Assembly (NCBI GenBank): GCA_003956705.1
Contig: QZCP01000093.1
Coordinates: 80,426 to 144,425 of the forward strand
DNA: 64,000 nucleotides
Direction of reading: 5' to 3'
Source: Brevipalpus yothersi
Lineage: Eukaryota > Arthropoda > Arachnida > Trombidiformes > Tenuipalpidae
The notes below the pieces were generated by a model that did no database searches, was not told the origin of the DNA, and saw only the letters and a program-made list of their open reading frames with translations. The translations under genes were made by a program, and so were the position numbers. Positions 38,301 to 49,303 of the stretch are shown here, piece by piece. Numbering within the stretch: position 1 is the stretch's first letter; each line of letters opens with the position of its first letter.

Positions 38301-39133
38301 ATAAGAACACCCAAGTGTATATACATGCATATATGCATGTAAAGTTGAATTTCCTTTGAGTTTTTTTTCTAAGAAAAAGAAAACTTACCATGAACAGTTA
38401 ATAATGCTGGCGGAGATTCTCTGGAACCAATTAAATTACTAGCCAAACAAGAGTATCGACCTCTATCACTTGATCGAACACCATTGATCCTCAGATCACC
38501 CGAAGAACTCAATTTATATCGACCAAAAGATGATGATTTAGATGATGATGATGGTGATGTTTCACTTGTGATGATATCCGAAACTGAATAAGATGATGCA
38601 TCATCACCGTTAATATTATTATTGTTGGTAGAGCCAAAATGAATTAGTTTTCCATCTTTTTTCCAACTAATCTGTGGCTCTGGATATCCTCTCGGTGGAT
38701 CACATTCAATGGTAACCGAATCACCGGAAAGTACAAGCTTACTTTTGGGTGATATTCGAAAATTATCTCTCAGATAGGCAATCCGTAGGGTTGCATTATT
38801 ACTCGATGCAACACCAACTTCATTACGAGCCACACAAAAGTAGATACCTGAATCGGAATCTTTACTATTATCACCTTGTGATACACTATAAAAAAATAGA
38901 GTATCCGAAATGATTAAACTTGATGATCGTCCACTTTTCAATGGTTCACCATTCTTGTACCATTCGATGGTTGGCCTCGGTTTACCGTCAGCCTTACAGT
39001 ACAGTGTGGCTGGCTGATTATCGCGAACAATCAAATCCGATGGATGTTCCACAATTCGTGGTGGCTCAAATAGCTCATCAAAACATATACACACATTGAA
39101 CCACAAATATATGATGATAAAAATCGATTTCAT
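17570..39133 (-). CDS. robo: Roundabout (Robo) axon-guidance receptor
   Basis: Six minus-strand exons, all in matching phase: 38389-39133, 37149-37296, 35392-35528, 27738-28229, 18595-20699 and 17570-18526. They total 4584 nt, or 1527 residues. Order: signal peptide (residues 1-18), Ig1-Ig5 (about 24-535), three fibronectin III domains (about 556-905), one TM helix (about 926-949) and a long cytoplasmic tail. Ig1/Ig2 carry the family phrases EHPSDLIV, YLRDNFRISP and PPRGYPEPQISWKKDG. The tail has a CC0-like YYAEVDGHTLV (about 1071) and a CC1-like EPYATTNL (about 1101). Family role: plasma-membrane receptor for Slit that controls midline crossing. No LPPPP CC2 motif or proline-rich CC3 is visible, as in Drosophila Robo2/Robo3. 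Identity as Robo is firm; which paralogue is not decided. Confidence 0.95.
18527..18594 (-). other. robo intron 5 (68 bp)
   Basis: A minimal-size GTGAGC...TTACAG intron in phase 0, with pyrimidine-rich minus-strand sequence before the acceptor. Confidence 0.85.
18595..20699 (-). CDS. robo: robo exon 5 (end of Ig5, three FN3 domains, TM, CC0/CC1)
   Basis: The acceptor ATATTTCAG before 20699 accepts phase 1, and ADSGLYTCMAQNDNG closes Ig5. Three FN3 domains follow: first after PPAPSKPIAVNV, second around FVEFYDVFYRQI, third around GYRFRIYSEISG. A 24-residue TM helix (IFFIIGIVIIFIIPFVILFI) is then followed by a basic stop-transfer. The intracellular part has CC0-like and CC1-like tyrosine motifs. 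A Ser-rich stretch of about 50 residues separates FN3-1 from FN3-2. The donor TTTAAG|GTGAGC is phase 0. Confidence 0.94.
24021..24712. repeat. (GA)n array interrupted by a 587-bp assembly gap
   Basis: GA runs at 24021-24079 and 24667-24712 flank N at 24080-24666. Both gap edges are the same repeat in the same orientation, so the missing sequence is probably more GA repeat of unknown length. Confidence 0.95.
24080..24666. other. Assembly gap (587 N)
   Basis: A run of N within the GA array in robo intron 4. The size is not a round number, so it was probably estimated from linking data. ORFs spanning it are artefacts. Confidence 0.99.
27738..28229 (-). CDS. robo: robo exon 4 (Ig4 and most of Ig5)
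   Basis: The acceptor CGATCATAG|TTTTACC accepts phase 1. Ig4 cysteines are in RIGCRVTGSPLP and YTCSAVSPIG; the first Ig5 cysteine is in MLLCEVAPETP. The exon ends TTGATG|GTAAGA in phase 1, and Ig5 is completed by the next exon. Confidence 0.93.
28311..28358. repeat. (CT)n array
   Basis: Lies 80 bp upstream (minus-strand sense) of the robo exon 4 acceptor. On the minus strand it reads GA, so it is not the polypyrimidine tract. Confidence 0.97.
28977..29019. repeat. (GA)n array
   Basis: Perfect run in robo intron 3. Confidence 0.97.
29756..29806. repeat. (GA)n array
   Basis: Perfect run in robo intron 3, facing the CT run at 29951-29977 about 145 bp away. Confidence 0.97.
29951..29977. repeat. 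(CT)n array
   Basis: Short CT run in robo intron 3, opposite in orientation to the GA array at 29756. Confidence 0.95.
31535..31720 (+). CDS. Uncertain short ORF inside robo intron 3
   Basis: ATG 31535, 61 codons, on the strand opposite robo. Composition is unusually protein-like for this intron (HKIFPSALSQLLSKVYGLDF..., MKAWQKVRLEKKD) and contains no GA/CT runs. No signal peptide, no family match that I recognise, and no clear splice partner. It could be a nested small gene, a pseudogene scrap or chance. Confidence 0.2.
   Translation: MYAKGVADLIHKIFPSALSQLLSKVYGLDFGGHFKSNDNQTDVMKAWQKVRLEKKDHQAHC
32648..32694. repeat. (GA)n array
   Basis: Perfect run in robo intron 3. Confidence 0.97.
33625..33775. 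repeat. Purine-only imperfect repeat (AAGATGAAGAA-like)
   Basis: About 150 bp of almost pure purine on the plus strand, built from GAAGAAAAAGAT-type units. It creates a spurious Lys/Met-rich ORF on the plus strand and a Phe/Ser-rich one on the minus strand. Confidence 0.85.
34593..34640. repeat. (CA)n array
   Basis: The longest CA run in the window, in robo intron 3; most other arrays are GA/CT. Confidence 0.95.
35250..35313. repeat. (GA)n array
   Basis: 64 bp, ending about 80 bp from the robo exon 3 donor on the intron side. Confidence 0.97.
35392..35528 (-). CDS. robo: robo exon 3 (second half of Ig3)
   Basis: The acceptor is a CA-repeat, ...ACACACAG, just before 35528, taking phase 2. 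The exon encodes ITSDNSLRIRNVTMEDAGSY with the second Ig3 cysteine in YVCEAENSGG, and ends TTCACT|GTAAGT in phase 1. A (CA)n tract in place of a polypyrimidine tract is unusual for an acceptor. Confidence 0.92.
35529..37148 (-). other. robo intron 2 (1.6 kb)
   Basis: A phase-2 intron. Short GA and GT runs only; no exon recognised. Confidence 0.7.
37149..37296 (-). CDS. robo: robo exon 2 (first half of Ig3)
   Basis: The acceptor CAATTGCAG before 37296 accepts phase 1 and rebuilds Val. The exon encodes KPYFTRPPENTTALL, the first Ig3 cysteine in ELQCKVDGDPVPTVSW, and ends at GCAGG|GTAAGT in phase 2. Confidence 0.93.
37297..38388 (-). other. robo intron 1 (1.1 kb)
   Basis: A phase-1 intron. A GC-richer patch at about 37438-37520 (ACGGGCCACGGTCTAGAGGG, then GGAGGCCCGACC) stands out from the AT-rich surroundings. 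It is not part of any ORF joined to robo. Confidence 0.65.
38389..39133 (-). CDS. robo: robo exon 1 (signal peptide, Ig1, Ig2)
   Basis: ATG at 39133. A hydrophobic leader (MKSIFIIIYLWFNVCICF) precedes PPRIVEHPSDLIV. Ig1 cysteines are in TLYCKADG and GIYFCVARNE; Ig2 cysteines are in TIECDPPRG and YSCLASN. The donor CATG|GTAAGT at 38388/38389 leaves phase 1. Ig2 has an unusual Ser/Asn insertion (about 38530-38640 region) between its strands. An upstream 5' UTR exon is possible but not visible. Confidence 0.93.
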
Positions 39134-40440
39134 ATTTTCAATATCATCGCTTTATTTCATCAAACACACACACACACTTCATCACCTTTACCACATTCGC
39201 ATCATCTTCCAGCATCATTTTGGGTTCTAAAACCTTACTCAATTCATCGTACAATCACCTTCAAGCAAAAATTAGATGATAATTCAACTGGTGAAGCTCA
39301 AAGTAGGGACACAAACACACATAGAAGATATACACAATCACAACACAGTATTCGAAAAACTATGCCCACAATAGTCCAGTCGTCCCGATGCACAGATGAC
39401 ACGAGAAGATATATCGATGATGGTTGAATATTTGAATTTGTCTAGAAAACATTCTCTTTCTCTCTCTCTCTTCCACAGTATTCATTCAGCGAGAGAGAAG
39501 ATTAACAAATGAATGGGATGCTGAATGGATGCTGAGCTTTGCTCTGCTCTCTCCTTCCAAACAGTGTTTGGCAAACACATTCAGTTGCCCAAAATTTTCA
39601 CTCCAACCGATCATTGAACTGAACATCCATATTTTCGCGCCACTACTGCTGACATCTGTTACGGCTACTGGACCCACAAAATTTTGGTTGGGTCCTAGAT
39701 TGGTCCTAGATGGGTTCCAGTTCTAGTAGCTCTGTGTGATAGAGCCTCTGTGTTGATGTCGATGATACAAAGAGGAATGACGGGCAAGTCATTAATTTTG
39801 AGGTGATAATACTATTGTTAGCTCTGGGTTGAGCTGCTTGTGAAAGAGATTGAGGAGGAGTTGAGGACAAAATTGTTAATGATAGGGATAGAAATTTTGA
39901 TTCTAACCCTATCATTGGGACAGGAGTAGAGAGATATATCCGAAATAGAATAAAAATGAGAGAAAGGGAGATCAATTCTATTGAAAAACTGATTTCAATC
40001 GATATGAATTTGATATCGAAGATCGACAAGGACTGGAGTGAAGAGGGAATTTTTTTTGTTTTGGAAAATTTCTTCCGATGACTAGATAATTCGACTCATT
40101 TCATTCATCTCTCTCAAGATTGGAAGCTCATTTACTTTATAGAATTAACTTTACACTGAAAAGTGTATACATTTTGAAACTTGTCGAGCACAAGTAATTA
40201 CGCTTCTCATTTCTCAAAAAAAACAATTCTGCGATGAAATTTTAATACTGATGTTGTTCTTGAATAGCTCAAGAATAGACATTCATTAATAGAATGATAT
40301 TTAAGATCTTTTTCTCTTTTCATCTCATATTTCGATGGAAGAGTATTTAAATTTTTTTTCTCAAGGTTAGAGAAAAAATTCATATCTGCAAGTTACCAAT
40401 AAGGCTGTCTCAGGATGGGGGGACTTGGCTAGATTTTCAA
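39134..40440. other. robo upstream / MGRN1 downstream intergenic region
   Basis: About 1.3 kb between two minus-strand genes; it should hold the robo promoter and 5' UTR. No TATA or clear initiator was identified. CA-rich sequence lies at about 39160-39180. A GC-richer stretch at about 39590-39720 includes a repeated GGTCCTAGAT word. Confidence 0.5.
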
Positions 40441-40630
40441 TTAATTGTCCTGAGAGAAGCTAGTGTTAAGACTGGTCATACTTCGACATGGAGTCGTACC
40501 ATCATCTTCCATCGCCAGTTCGGTTCTCAGAACATCTTTTGAGCCATCTTTACTGAGCATATCTTCCGAAATCAGTGGATCAATACTCGATGCGGAAGAT
40601 GAGGTGGATGATGAAGATGAAATGGTTGTT
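40441..40630 (-). CDS. MGRN1: MGRN1-like exon 2 (C-terminal tail)
   Basis: One base completes CG|A (Arg), then 63 codons follow to TAA. The encoded tail is Ser-rich (TTISSSSSTSSSASS) then acidic, ending TSLNTSFSQDN. It was found by phase matching: the frame just upstream of the acceptor hits a stop. It is the antisense of a plus-strand ORF (40463-40807), which is treated as its shadow. Confidence 0.75.
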
Positions 40631-42705
40631 CTAATGGTTCGAAAAGGAAGTCAAGCTACATTAGATCTGGAGATCAGGGCTACGCAGGAAGCGATGCGAT
40701 GTGTCCGAGGCGAGATCAACGTTCATTTATGGAAAGATTTTGGTACATTCTTAAGCAAAGCTATTATTACAAATCAATGTTGTTCCTCCTGTTTTAGGGT
40801 GTTTTAGGGTGTCTTCCCATAGCACACATTGATAAACCTCGAACTTTGTCGGGATTTTGACCCTCAAGCGTTTCTCTAAGCAGCTCTCACTTACCGTCGA
40901 GGATCAGATGTCTCTAATTCGGCTTCTCCTAGTGACTTTTTGCTGAAAGAATGTCTTCTTCGAGATTTATTCGAATTCTTGCATTGATTTTCATCATTTT
41001 GATCAGTATCGGATGGATTGTGCATCTTAAAATGACTCAAATTTATAGTAGATCGCCGCTCTTGATTAGGTAAACATTTGAAAAGATCCACATCATAGAC
41101 ACCTGAGTTACTCGGTTGATTGTCTCCTTGATATTGTTTTTGTTTTCGATGATGATCATTGGCAGGATCCCATCTTGTTCTCTCACTGGATGAGTATTGG
41201 CTACATTCTATATCACATGAATTGAATTTGATTTGAGAAACTCTCAAAGGAATATCTCTGAAACTTTGACTAGGCTCTCTATCGATAGTGACTCTTTCTA
41301 GATCACTTTCGAGTGTACAACTTTTTTTGCATCCCGAAAAACTGATCGAACTACCACTACGAGGAATATCTTTGCCCAAAGATCGAGTCACATTGACTTT
41401 CGTTGAGCTACTGTTGAGACGATTTCTTTTTGAATCCGAAACTCGATAATTGTACAATGGTCCTGATGCGATCGGTGATGTTCCATTCAGTGTCTCAATC
41501 AGCGGAATTTGTGAATAGCCCAACGGTACATCATTTGTGCTGGCCGACAGTGATCTTGTCTCAGGATCAGCGGGAATTGTGGAACGATTAATTGGAGGTA
41601 GTTGACTAGCTCGAAGATTAGCGGGTACATCTTCTGAACGGCAAACAGCTTTCAATTGAAGTAATGCACGGAATGGTGATCTACATATTGGACAATTGTG
41701 AGCTTGATAGCGTAAAGAGTTAGCACATCCATAGCATAGGCAAAGATGTTTACAGGGTAGTATCATGGTGTCTCGAGTTTCACTCATACATATGACACAT
41801 TCGTATCCATTGTCTTCAATTTCATCTTCAGGTGAGATGAGGCTATTTTTGTCTCTCTTGATCTCTCTGATACACTTATTTTCTATACCATAAATTTCTT
41901 GCATCAGGTAAACAAGACCATTGATAAAATTTTTCTGCTTGAACGGTTTGATAGTGTAATGTAGCTCATGGTTTTTTTCGATGATAGCTATGAGAACATG
42001 AGATTGTCGTGGCTCTTCTCCCTCCAAAGCAGTACATTGGATTACCACGGGGAATGGTACAGAGGAATCAAAATTGCCTTGATCATCAAATGCACGATAT
42101 ATCAAATCGTTACCAGAATATTTTGATGGATCAAATGTGTGGGAAGGTTGACAAAAGAGTTGATTAGCACCTTTTGAATATGAAAATGATGATGATGAGT
42201 GAGCATCTTTACGAGGTTTATAAATGATTCCAGATGATGTCATCTCTTCAACGCATAAATGATGAATTTGTATGGTACATTTGACATCAGAATCGAAAAT
42301 AAATTCAATATTGTAGAGGGATGATTTTTCTTTGATATCAAGATCACATTCCAATGGTGCCTCGGGAAACGATTTATCAGCCACACTTGATGGATCAACT
42401 CTCATCAATCGCAATGTTTCCTTGCGAATATTCATCAGAGCTCTCAAGGTACGTGAAGGCTCTTGTGAAAGTGAACCAGAGTATGGAAAGAAAGATGGTT
42501 TTGAGCCCAAAAAATTGAGGTCAGTATTTTCTCCAAACAAATACGCTTCCGGTGGGCAAGCTTCAAATCTTTCACTGCCCATAATAAAGTAGGTACCAAA
42601 GTAGGAACCAGATCGATTGGGATAAAAGTAATCTTCTGTAAATGAGACACCATTTCGCTCTTGTGTTCGTCCAGTATTATCACCACTTTGTAGAAAGTTG
42701 CCCAT
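40441..42705 (-). CDS. MGRN1: MGRN1/RNF157-type RING E3 ubiquitin ligase
   Basis: Two minus-strand exons: 40895-42705 (ATG at 42705, ends CGACG|GTAAGT in phase 2) and 40441-40630 (acceptor CGAACCATTAG, stop TAA 40441-40443), 666 residues. MGNFLQSG at the start gives a Gly2 N-myristoylation site like vertebrate MGRN1. The family block runs over residues about 30-290 (SGSYFGTYFIMGSERF, YLFGENTDLNFLGSKP, YLMQEIYGIENK). A C3HC4 RING spans residues about 303-342 (CVICMSETRDTMILPCKHLC, then CPICRSPFRALLQ). The tail is Ser-rich. Known role: membrane-linked E3 that ubiquitinates TSG101 and down-regulates melanocortin and Smoothened-type receptors (with MEGF8 in vertebrates). The in-frame GTG at 42723 is not needed as a start. 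Confidence 0.93.
40631..40894 (-). other. MGRN1-like intron (264 bp)
   Basis: GTAAGT...ACCATTAG on the minus strand, phase 2. It contains a direct repeat of GTTTTAGGGT (about 40789-40811). Confidence 0.75.
40895..42705 (-). CDS. MGRN1: MGRN1-like exon 1 (N-terminal block and RING)
   Basis: 603 codons plus two bases. It carries the whole conserved part of the protein, including all eight RING zinc ligands. The frame continues only three bases past the donor before a stop, which fixes the splice site at 40894/40895. Confidence 0.92.
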
Positions 42706-45583
42706 AAAGATTAATAGTACCACAGTCCTGATGATTATTAGAAAGTTTAAATTAGTGAGATGCTTACATGATTAACACCTAACCTCTATTGATGAGGAAA
42801 AATAAATCATCCATCGTCTTATTATCATCATAACCTCACCTTTCGGATGGATTGGAAAAAAAGAAGAAAAAAATTGGATGAAATCAACTGATCAATGGAT
42901 CAGTTCAATATCATTCTGAAAATTAAAAACCAAAACATTAGGCTTCTTTCCCACTGAAAGCAGCCACCAATTATTATTGCACTATCAGCAAACGGATAAC
43001 AATTGAATTCTCATACAATGAATGTATATTTTTCCACTATAATTAAACTAAAAATAATCAAACATTGTCCACCAAAACACTCTTCTAATCAAAATTATGA
43101 TCATCACCACTTTTCCTGATCAACATCAAAAACGTACACACAAAACAAGATGTAAACACTATTTTTCACGCAAACGCAACACATCACATGAAATATTGTC
43201 GAGTTCTTATTGCAATTCTTGTGATGGAAGTGGATTTAAAAAGTTTTCTTGAATAATCATTTTCCATTTCCAGATCAATTAATGGGTTTCGAGAAATATA
43301 TTGAATGGGAAAAATTCATCCACAATTTTATGGGATGAGCATCATTTCGGTTGAAGAATGGCTATCATATCACAGAATTATATTCTGAAAAATTCTTTTT
43401 ATTACTACCTCATTTGTGATTGGTGTTTTTGATAGCGTTTGTCAATCGTTGAATGCATACTCTTGATAAATAATCTGATTCAATGATTATTCTCCTGAAA
43501 AATCTCTAGCTCCATAAATGCCCGATGAATGTGGGTAAAATTTTTACCTAACCTCGTCGAGATATAGTGATTTGGCTTAGAATATTTAAGTTGTCTTCCT
43601 TTTTAATGATTCATAAGCAGATGATGGTAGAATCATAATATCATGAATGTGTTTTGAGATTTTCCAAATTCATTCAGAAGCATCTCGTCCAACTCTCATC
43701 AATATTTGCACGATGTGAGCGTCACTCAAAAGACGCTGATGGAAGTTGGAATTAAATATTCTTTCTGGTTGATTTGGTGAGAAAAAATTCTGTATGATGG
43801 AGGACAAGAATTTCAAAGTCAAGAAATACTTCAAAAATATCACTAGAAGTACAAATAGACTGCATTAAATGCCCAAGAATTATGATAAGTAAGATATGGT
43901 CCATCTGATCAGAGTAAGACCAAAAATAGTGAAAGATTTTGCATGAAAAAAATTCCAAACCTTGAAAACCTATTAGTATCTATGGTGCAAAAGGACGCCA
44001 ATTATCTAAGGTCACATTACAAGTTAGAGACTGTTACGAACAAAAAAATTCGGAATTTTTGAAAATTCCCTTACTTGCTTCCATGCGACCACTATTAGCT
44101 CTGTGAACTTGTCGAAATTTTCTAGGATTGGACTTTTGACACTCATTTTATCAGGAGAAATTTTTTAAGTTCCTGTTGAAACATAATTCTGAGTTCTTTT
44201 GAGCCTAAGCAGTCATTTCACTGATCAAGTCACCTCAAAAATTCTCAAAGAAAATCACATATACCAAAAGTGATATCAATCATTTTGAAAAATTCTCTTA
44301 CAACCTCTTCTCAATGAATTCTGGGGCTAAAAAATAATGAGAGTTAATTCTTCTATTCTCTAAACTCTGGATATTTATTCTCAATTTCCATAAAAAACTT
44401 GACTGCAAAGGACCTAGGTTCTAAGTTCAATCAATGCCCCACGAGTATCTTATGAAAATTTTTACTCCACTAATAACTTGAATCAGTTCTGTCTTGGCAG
44501 TGCAAGGTTATTTTTATCATCCTATCCAAGATTTCAGAGTTTCAAATTATTTAAGGTGTTGATTAAGTTTCCTAGGTATTCTTTCTCGTTTTGAATTCCT
44601 GAATACATAATTGTTCGCGGGGTAAATCAAAATCCTCAAATTCTGAACTGATTTAAAAAATTTTGGGCTAAAACTGTTGTTGGAATAGATTAATTTAAGC
44701 ACAAACATGGTTCACACACGCAATCTAATCGATTCATTGATAATTTTTGAAATTATTACTTTTTTTGTGCACATTTGAACCCACTTTTCTACACCATCGA
44801 TCAAATGATCTCCCTTCCTCCAAACGACCGATCATCTCCAGTCTGTTTTTGGCATACCCTGATTGAAAAGGTGATTCGGAAGGGCAAGATCAATTGGTTA
44901 CACACACATATATATGTATTCACTAAAATGTAACCTTCTCTCACCTTCTTGAGCTCACACTATTACCGTTTTCACCTTTCTTTCAATTGAAAAATTCCGT
45001 GACGAAATAGGTTGAGGTTGTCCATTGAAATCAGATCAACACTGATCCATTTGAATACGTATATAAATACATATACCTGATCATTCCATGATTCCATACA
45101 CATCATACACTTTAAATACAGTAGCTACTCACACACACAGTGAGTTCACACCCCAGCTCGTGTTCATGTTTCGTGAAGTGGTTTTTATAAATTGACCGAG
45201 AAAAATTTGATAATAAGCGTTTGACAGACGAAAAGAGCGAGCGAGAGAGATGAACAGTTAAATGATTGGGAAACCACCTTGTCAAGTTGAAAATATGAAA
45301 AGTTTAACAAAATTTTCGCGTCTCTCTCTCTTCTCTCAGGTATAAATGAAGCTGAGAATTCTTGTGTGTGTGTTAGGCCACCATCACCGTCGGTCCTCGA
45401 TTCCGTTTCATTTATCATGTAATAACTACACCAATCAAGCATTACTGACACTACAGGGTGGAATAAGATGAGGAGAGAGAGATGGTTTTGATGTAAAATG
45501 GCTCATGCCATGAACTTCATCCTCTCTCTCTTCGGCCTCTCACCAGGTAGGCCGTTAGCAGGCTGTAACGGGCTATTTACTGG

Positions 45584-45584
<1 letters not shown>

Positions 45585-45664
<80 letters not shown>
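45585..45664. repeat. (CT)n array, 80 bp
   Basis: The longest uninterrupted array not broken by a gap; preceded by a GC-richer islet (AGGCCGTTAGCAGGCTGTAA). Confidence 0.97.
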
Positions 45665-45665
<1 letters not shown>

Positions 45666-46288
45666 ATTCCGTACATATACACAGCACGCACCTACTGATC
45701 ACTATACAGACACGTTAAATTTGAGGTGATATAAATCATCGGCTGCCGATTCATATGGATATGACCTTAAAAATTCATTGATATCCTCTCTCTTCCAGAC
45801 ATTCATTCAGATAGACATATACAAATAGCATGCAAATTCATATGCTTCCTGCACCTCATAGCTGACACTAATCATAGGTATCGATAGCTTCCTTTTTACT
45901 GCAGTCTAAGAGGTCAACAACAAAATTAATGTTTTAAAATTTTTATGTTCGAAAAAAGTTTACTCAAGTATTTCCAAAATTATTGCAAATGATGTTGAAT
46001 TTTTCAATACGATCATGTAAGTTAAATTTTTGCTGATCAAATCGAGGCACACAAATGAGTAGGCTGGAATTTTTTTCTCCTTCCATTCGCAATTTTTTCT
46101 ATTGCATCAAGAATCCTATAACACTTAAGCCTCTTGTATTGAAGGGCAACCCATGATGGAAGGTGGTAAAACCTTTTTTTCGGACCCTTAATGAGTGGGA
46201 TTGCAAGAAGAAGAGTATCAATGAGATAAAATGATGCCTTGAATCAAGCAGGACAGAATAATATTTCTTCTTATCGCCTTCATAGCAG

Positions 46289-46291
<3 letters not shown>

Positions 46292-46356
<65 letters not shown>
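46292..46356. repeat. (GA)n array
   Basis: Perfect run in the MGRN1-like/zinc-finger intergenic region. Confidence 0.97.
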
Positions 46357-46359
<3 letters not shown>

Positions 46360-47061
46360 GATCAAGAATTGGAATAAGAAGGCGTCCAAAGCCTTACTCA
46401 TAATCCATTCCAAGCCCCTGATGCCTCCATCTGTGTCTTACTTGTTCACTCTTAATGATAATCACAGGTAAGGAGAATTTTTAAGTATGTGTATGTCTAT
46501 ATGATCTGATGCTCACATCACACACTGTGTCCAATGATCATCCATCATCACAAAAAATCTTGCTATCTTTCCTTTTTCTCTCAATTTGTGAGGTCTTCCA
46601 ATAAGAGCCCAGGTAAGCAAACGATTTTTCGAAGCGTTTCCTTCAGAAGATGGAGGGAGAGAGAGAGAATAAGTAAGAAAAATAAGTTTTCGTCTTCGTT
46701 TCCCTCCTCATCTTCACTTTTTGAGAGAGAGAAAGAGAAAGAGAGAAAGAACTGAAAAGTTTGTAAGAGAGAAGGAATGGTTTAAAGTGAAGATGATGAA
46801 TTCCAAATCTCATGCATGGTGCATCTCACATGAGCCACACTCACACTCTATATTTACAACTGATGATTCTGAGCATTTTGAATGAAGATGAAGGATAAAG
46901 AAGAGACAGGGAAAGAGAGAGAGAGACATATACTCGCCTCCGCCACCATAGCCACTTGCAGAGATGAGGCTAGTTACTTGGCCATCAATTCTATCCTCTT
47001 TCTATCCTCATTCAGGGCGAATGCAAGAGCCCATCTGAATTCACCATGTACAGATGAGAAT

Positions 47062-47063
<2 letters not shown>

Positions 47064-47135
<72 letters not shown>
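47064..47135. repeat. (CT)n array
   Basis: 72 bp, followed at once by a GC-richer islet (TTGGGCCGCTTCGTTCG). Confidence 0.97.
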
Positions 47136-47136
<1 letters not shown>

Positions 47137-49243
47137 AACTTCTTGGGCCGCTTCGTTCGATATGCCACACGCCGAGGCTACACCTCGGATCAACGATTCA
47201 GAATACGAATTGAGAGCCAAACTTATATGGCTACCCAAACGTTGTACAGTATAATAACGTCTAATCAATATTCATATCTCTCTTTCTTCTTCATCTAATT
47301 TGAATAGTCTAAAAAGTTTTTGAGCTACCACTACCACTATTTAACTCCTCAATATTCATGGCAGCAATTTCATTATTCGCCCGCTGATTAACAGTAAACC
47401 ATCAACAGGGGATCCATGTTGAACATGTTAAATATTGTTCATACTTACCATGCCTTCATGTGTGTATTACGAGTTTGAAGGAAGATGATTTTTATGTGGA
47501 AGACGCCTTGAAAATTATCATCTCCTCTTAGTTTGCCATATTTTGTATACTGGGTGCCCATCTTCTTCCTCTGCCTTTCGGATCACCCAAGCCGACATTG
47601 CCCCACAAGCCCATCAGATCGGCTTGATGATAATCATGGGTACTGTATGCACAGCATGATAGGTGATCAATAGCGAAAAGAGACAGGAAAAATTCTTCCA
47701 AATAAGAATCATTCCAGTAGAGGAAGATAGAGAGAGAATAATGATTCCCAGTGTTGAACAGAATGTTCCGTGAACATGTGAGTTAAGATCATAAAACGAA
47801 GGTTAAAATAAATATAAGGATATTCTTAGACAAATCTTGAGAATTCAGAAAAAGCTTTTAGCGTTTTCCAATGGACAACAAACAACAAATTCGGTAAACA
47901 ATCGATAATTAGTAATCTGTCGGCTTACCGGTGCCATTGGTGACATTGACAAAGAGGGGAGAAAGATGAAACGCCTCAGGAGTGAGGAGTTAATGAGTTG
48001 GCCCAGCTTGGATTACTTAAAATATGCAAGAGCAGCGGTTCAATTCTTGTCCAAAAGATCAAGGATCAGTCGGAACCTTAAGAAGATTAACATTTTCAAA
48101 CATTGATTCAAGCAGCTGAGTTGAACAGTAGCCGGAACAGAGGAATGATTTTCGTGGAATTTTTTTTTGACAAAGTTGGGAAAATAATTTTAGAGTAATG
48201 TGTTCTATACACCATTAACTTTCGATTGTTTCAATATAATATACATGAAACATAATAATCCAATATGCTCAAAAAATTTATCATCAGTTGTGCTCAATTC
48301 GAAAATGATTCCCAAAAATAGAATAGATTAGCTTAGAAACGAAGTTTCTTTTTTAATCAAGTGATCAAATGGCACCAAGAATAAGGTCCGCATCTTGTAC
48401 CATTGAGCATTAAATACATCGATTTTGATGCCAAAAACATCATACAACTACCAAGTCTACCGATTTATGCATAGTACCGGTAAAAGTGATGCTCAACATG
48501 ATATGATATGAACACTTGATTCATTCCAGATGAACTAAAGCGATTCTTTCATTCGGATTAACTGTTTTGCCATGGATTGGCTCATGATAATTTTAAAAAG
48601 TGTCTCAATGCTGAATGGAAAGGCATTTTCCATGCATTTCATAGATTGGAAAGCTTCCGATGAATGGTGAAGTCAATAATCTGAGCGAGGAATAGCTTTT
48701 CTTCTAATCAAAATTATCTACTCTCATCTCGAAGTTCACAGAGCGTTTGACAGAATGAGAAGTCGTAATACATAAAAAAATTCATCCATTTCTCGATATT
48801 CATCCGGTTCCTCTTCCGAATGATCACCTTTTGGGACAAAATTTTTGGCTTGAAAGAATCCTCTATTAACTTTTGAGGTGATAATTAAACAAGTCGTCCG
48901 AAAAGTGTATCATCATGTAAATTACAATTTTGAAATCATCCTGGCTAAAGTAATTGATCCACCCTCTGCCTCCACGCTTACATCCTCTCTCGGACCGTTC
49001 TCAATCCTCCTTCTTCTACAATCTTTCCATTCAAGCTTGAACTTTTTTTTATCTCTCAACATGATATTTTCATACCATGAATATTCAACGATCAAATATA
49101 CACTTTTACACGCTCACTTGTGAGTCAACACAATCCGTAACGCTCTTCTTCTTCTCCTTCTTCCTCTCAATCTGCATCTGAATCTTCCTCCCATCCGCTC
49201 AGCCTCATGGTACCCAATGACCAAGTGATGTCTTTTGGTAACT

Positions 49244-49245
<2 letters not shown>

Positions 49246-49295
<50 letters not shown>
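49246..49295. repeat. (CT)n array
   Basis: 50 bp, about 0.8 kb upstream of the zinc-finger gene. Confidence 0.97.

Positions 49296-49303
<8 letters not shown>

Noticed and set aside
40463..40807. Plus-strand ORF of 114 codons
   Set aside because: It is antisense to the phase-matched last exon of the MGRN1-like gene and its intron; it has no domain and no partner exon.
46882..47298. 138-codon plus-strand ORF
   Set aside because: Its centre is the CT array 47064-47135; no domain outside it.
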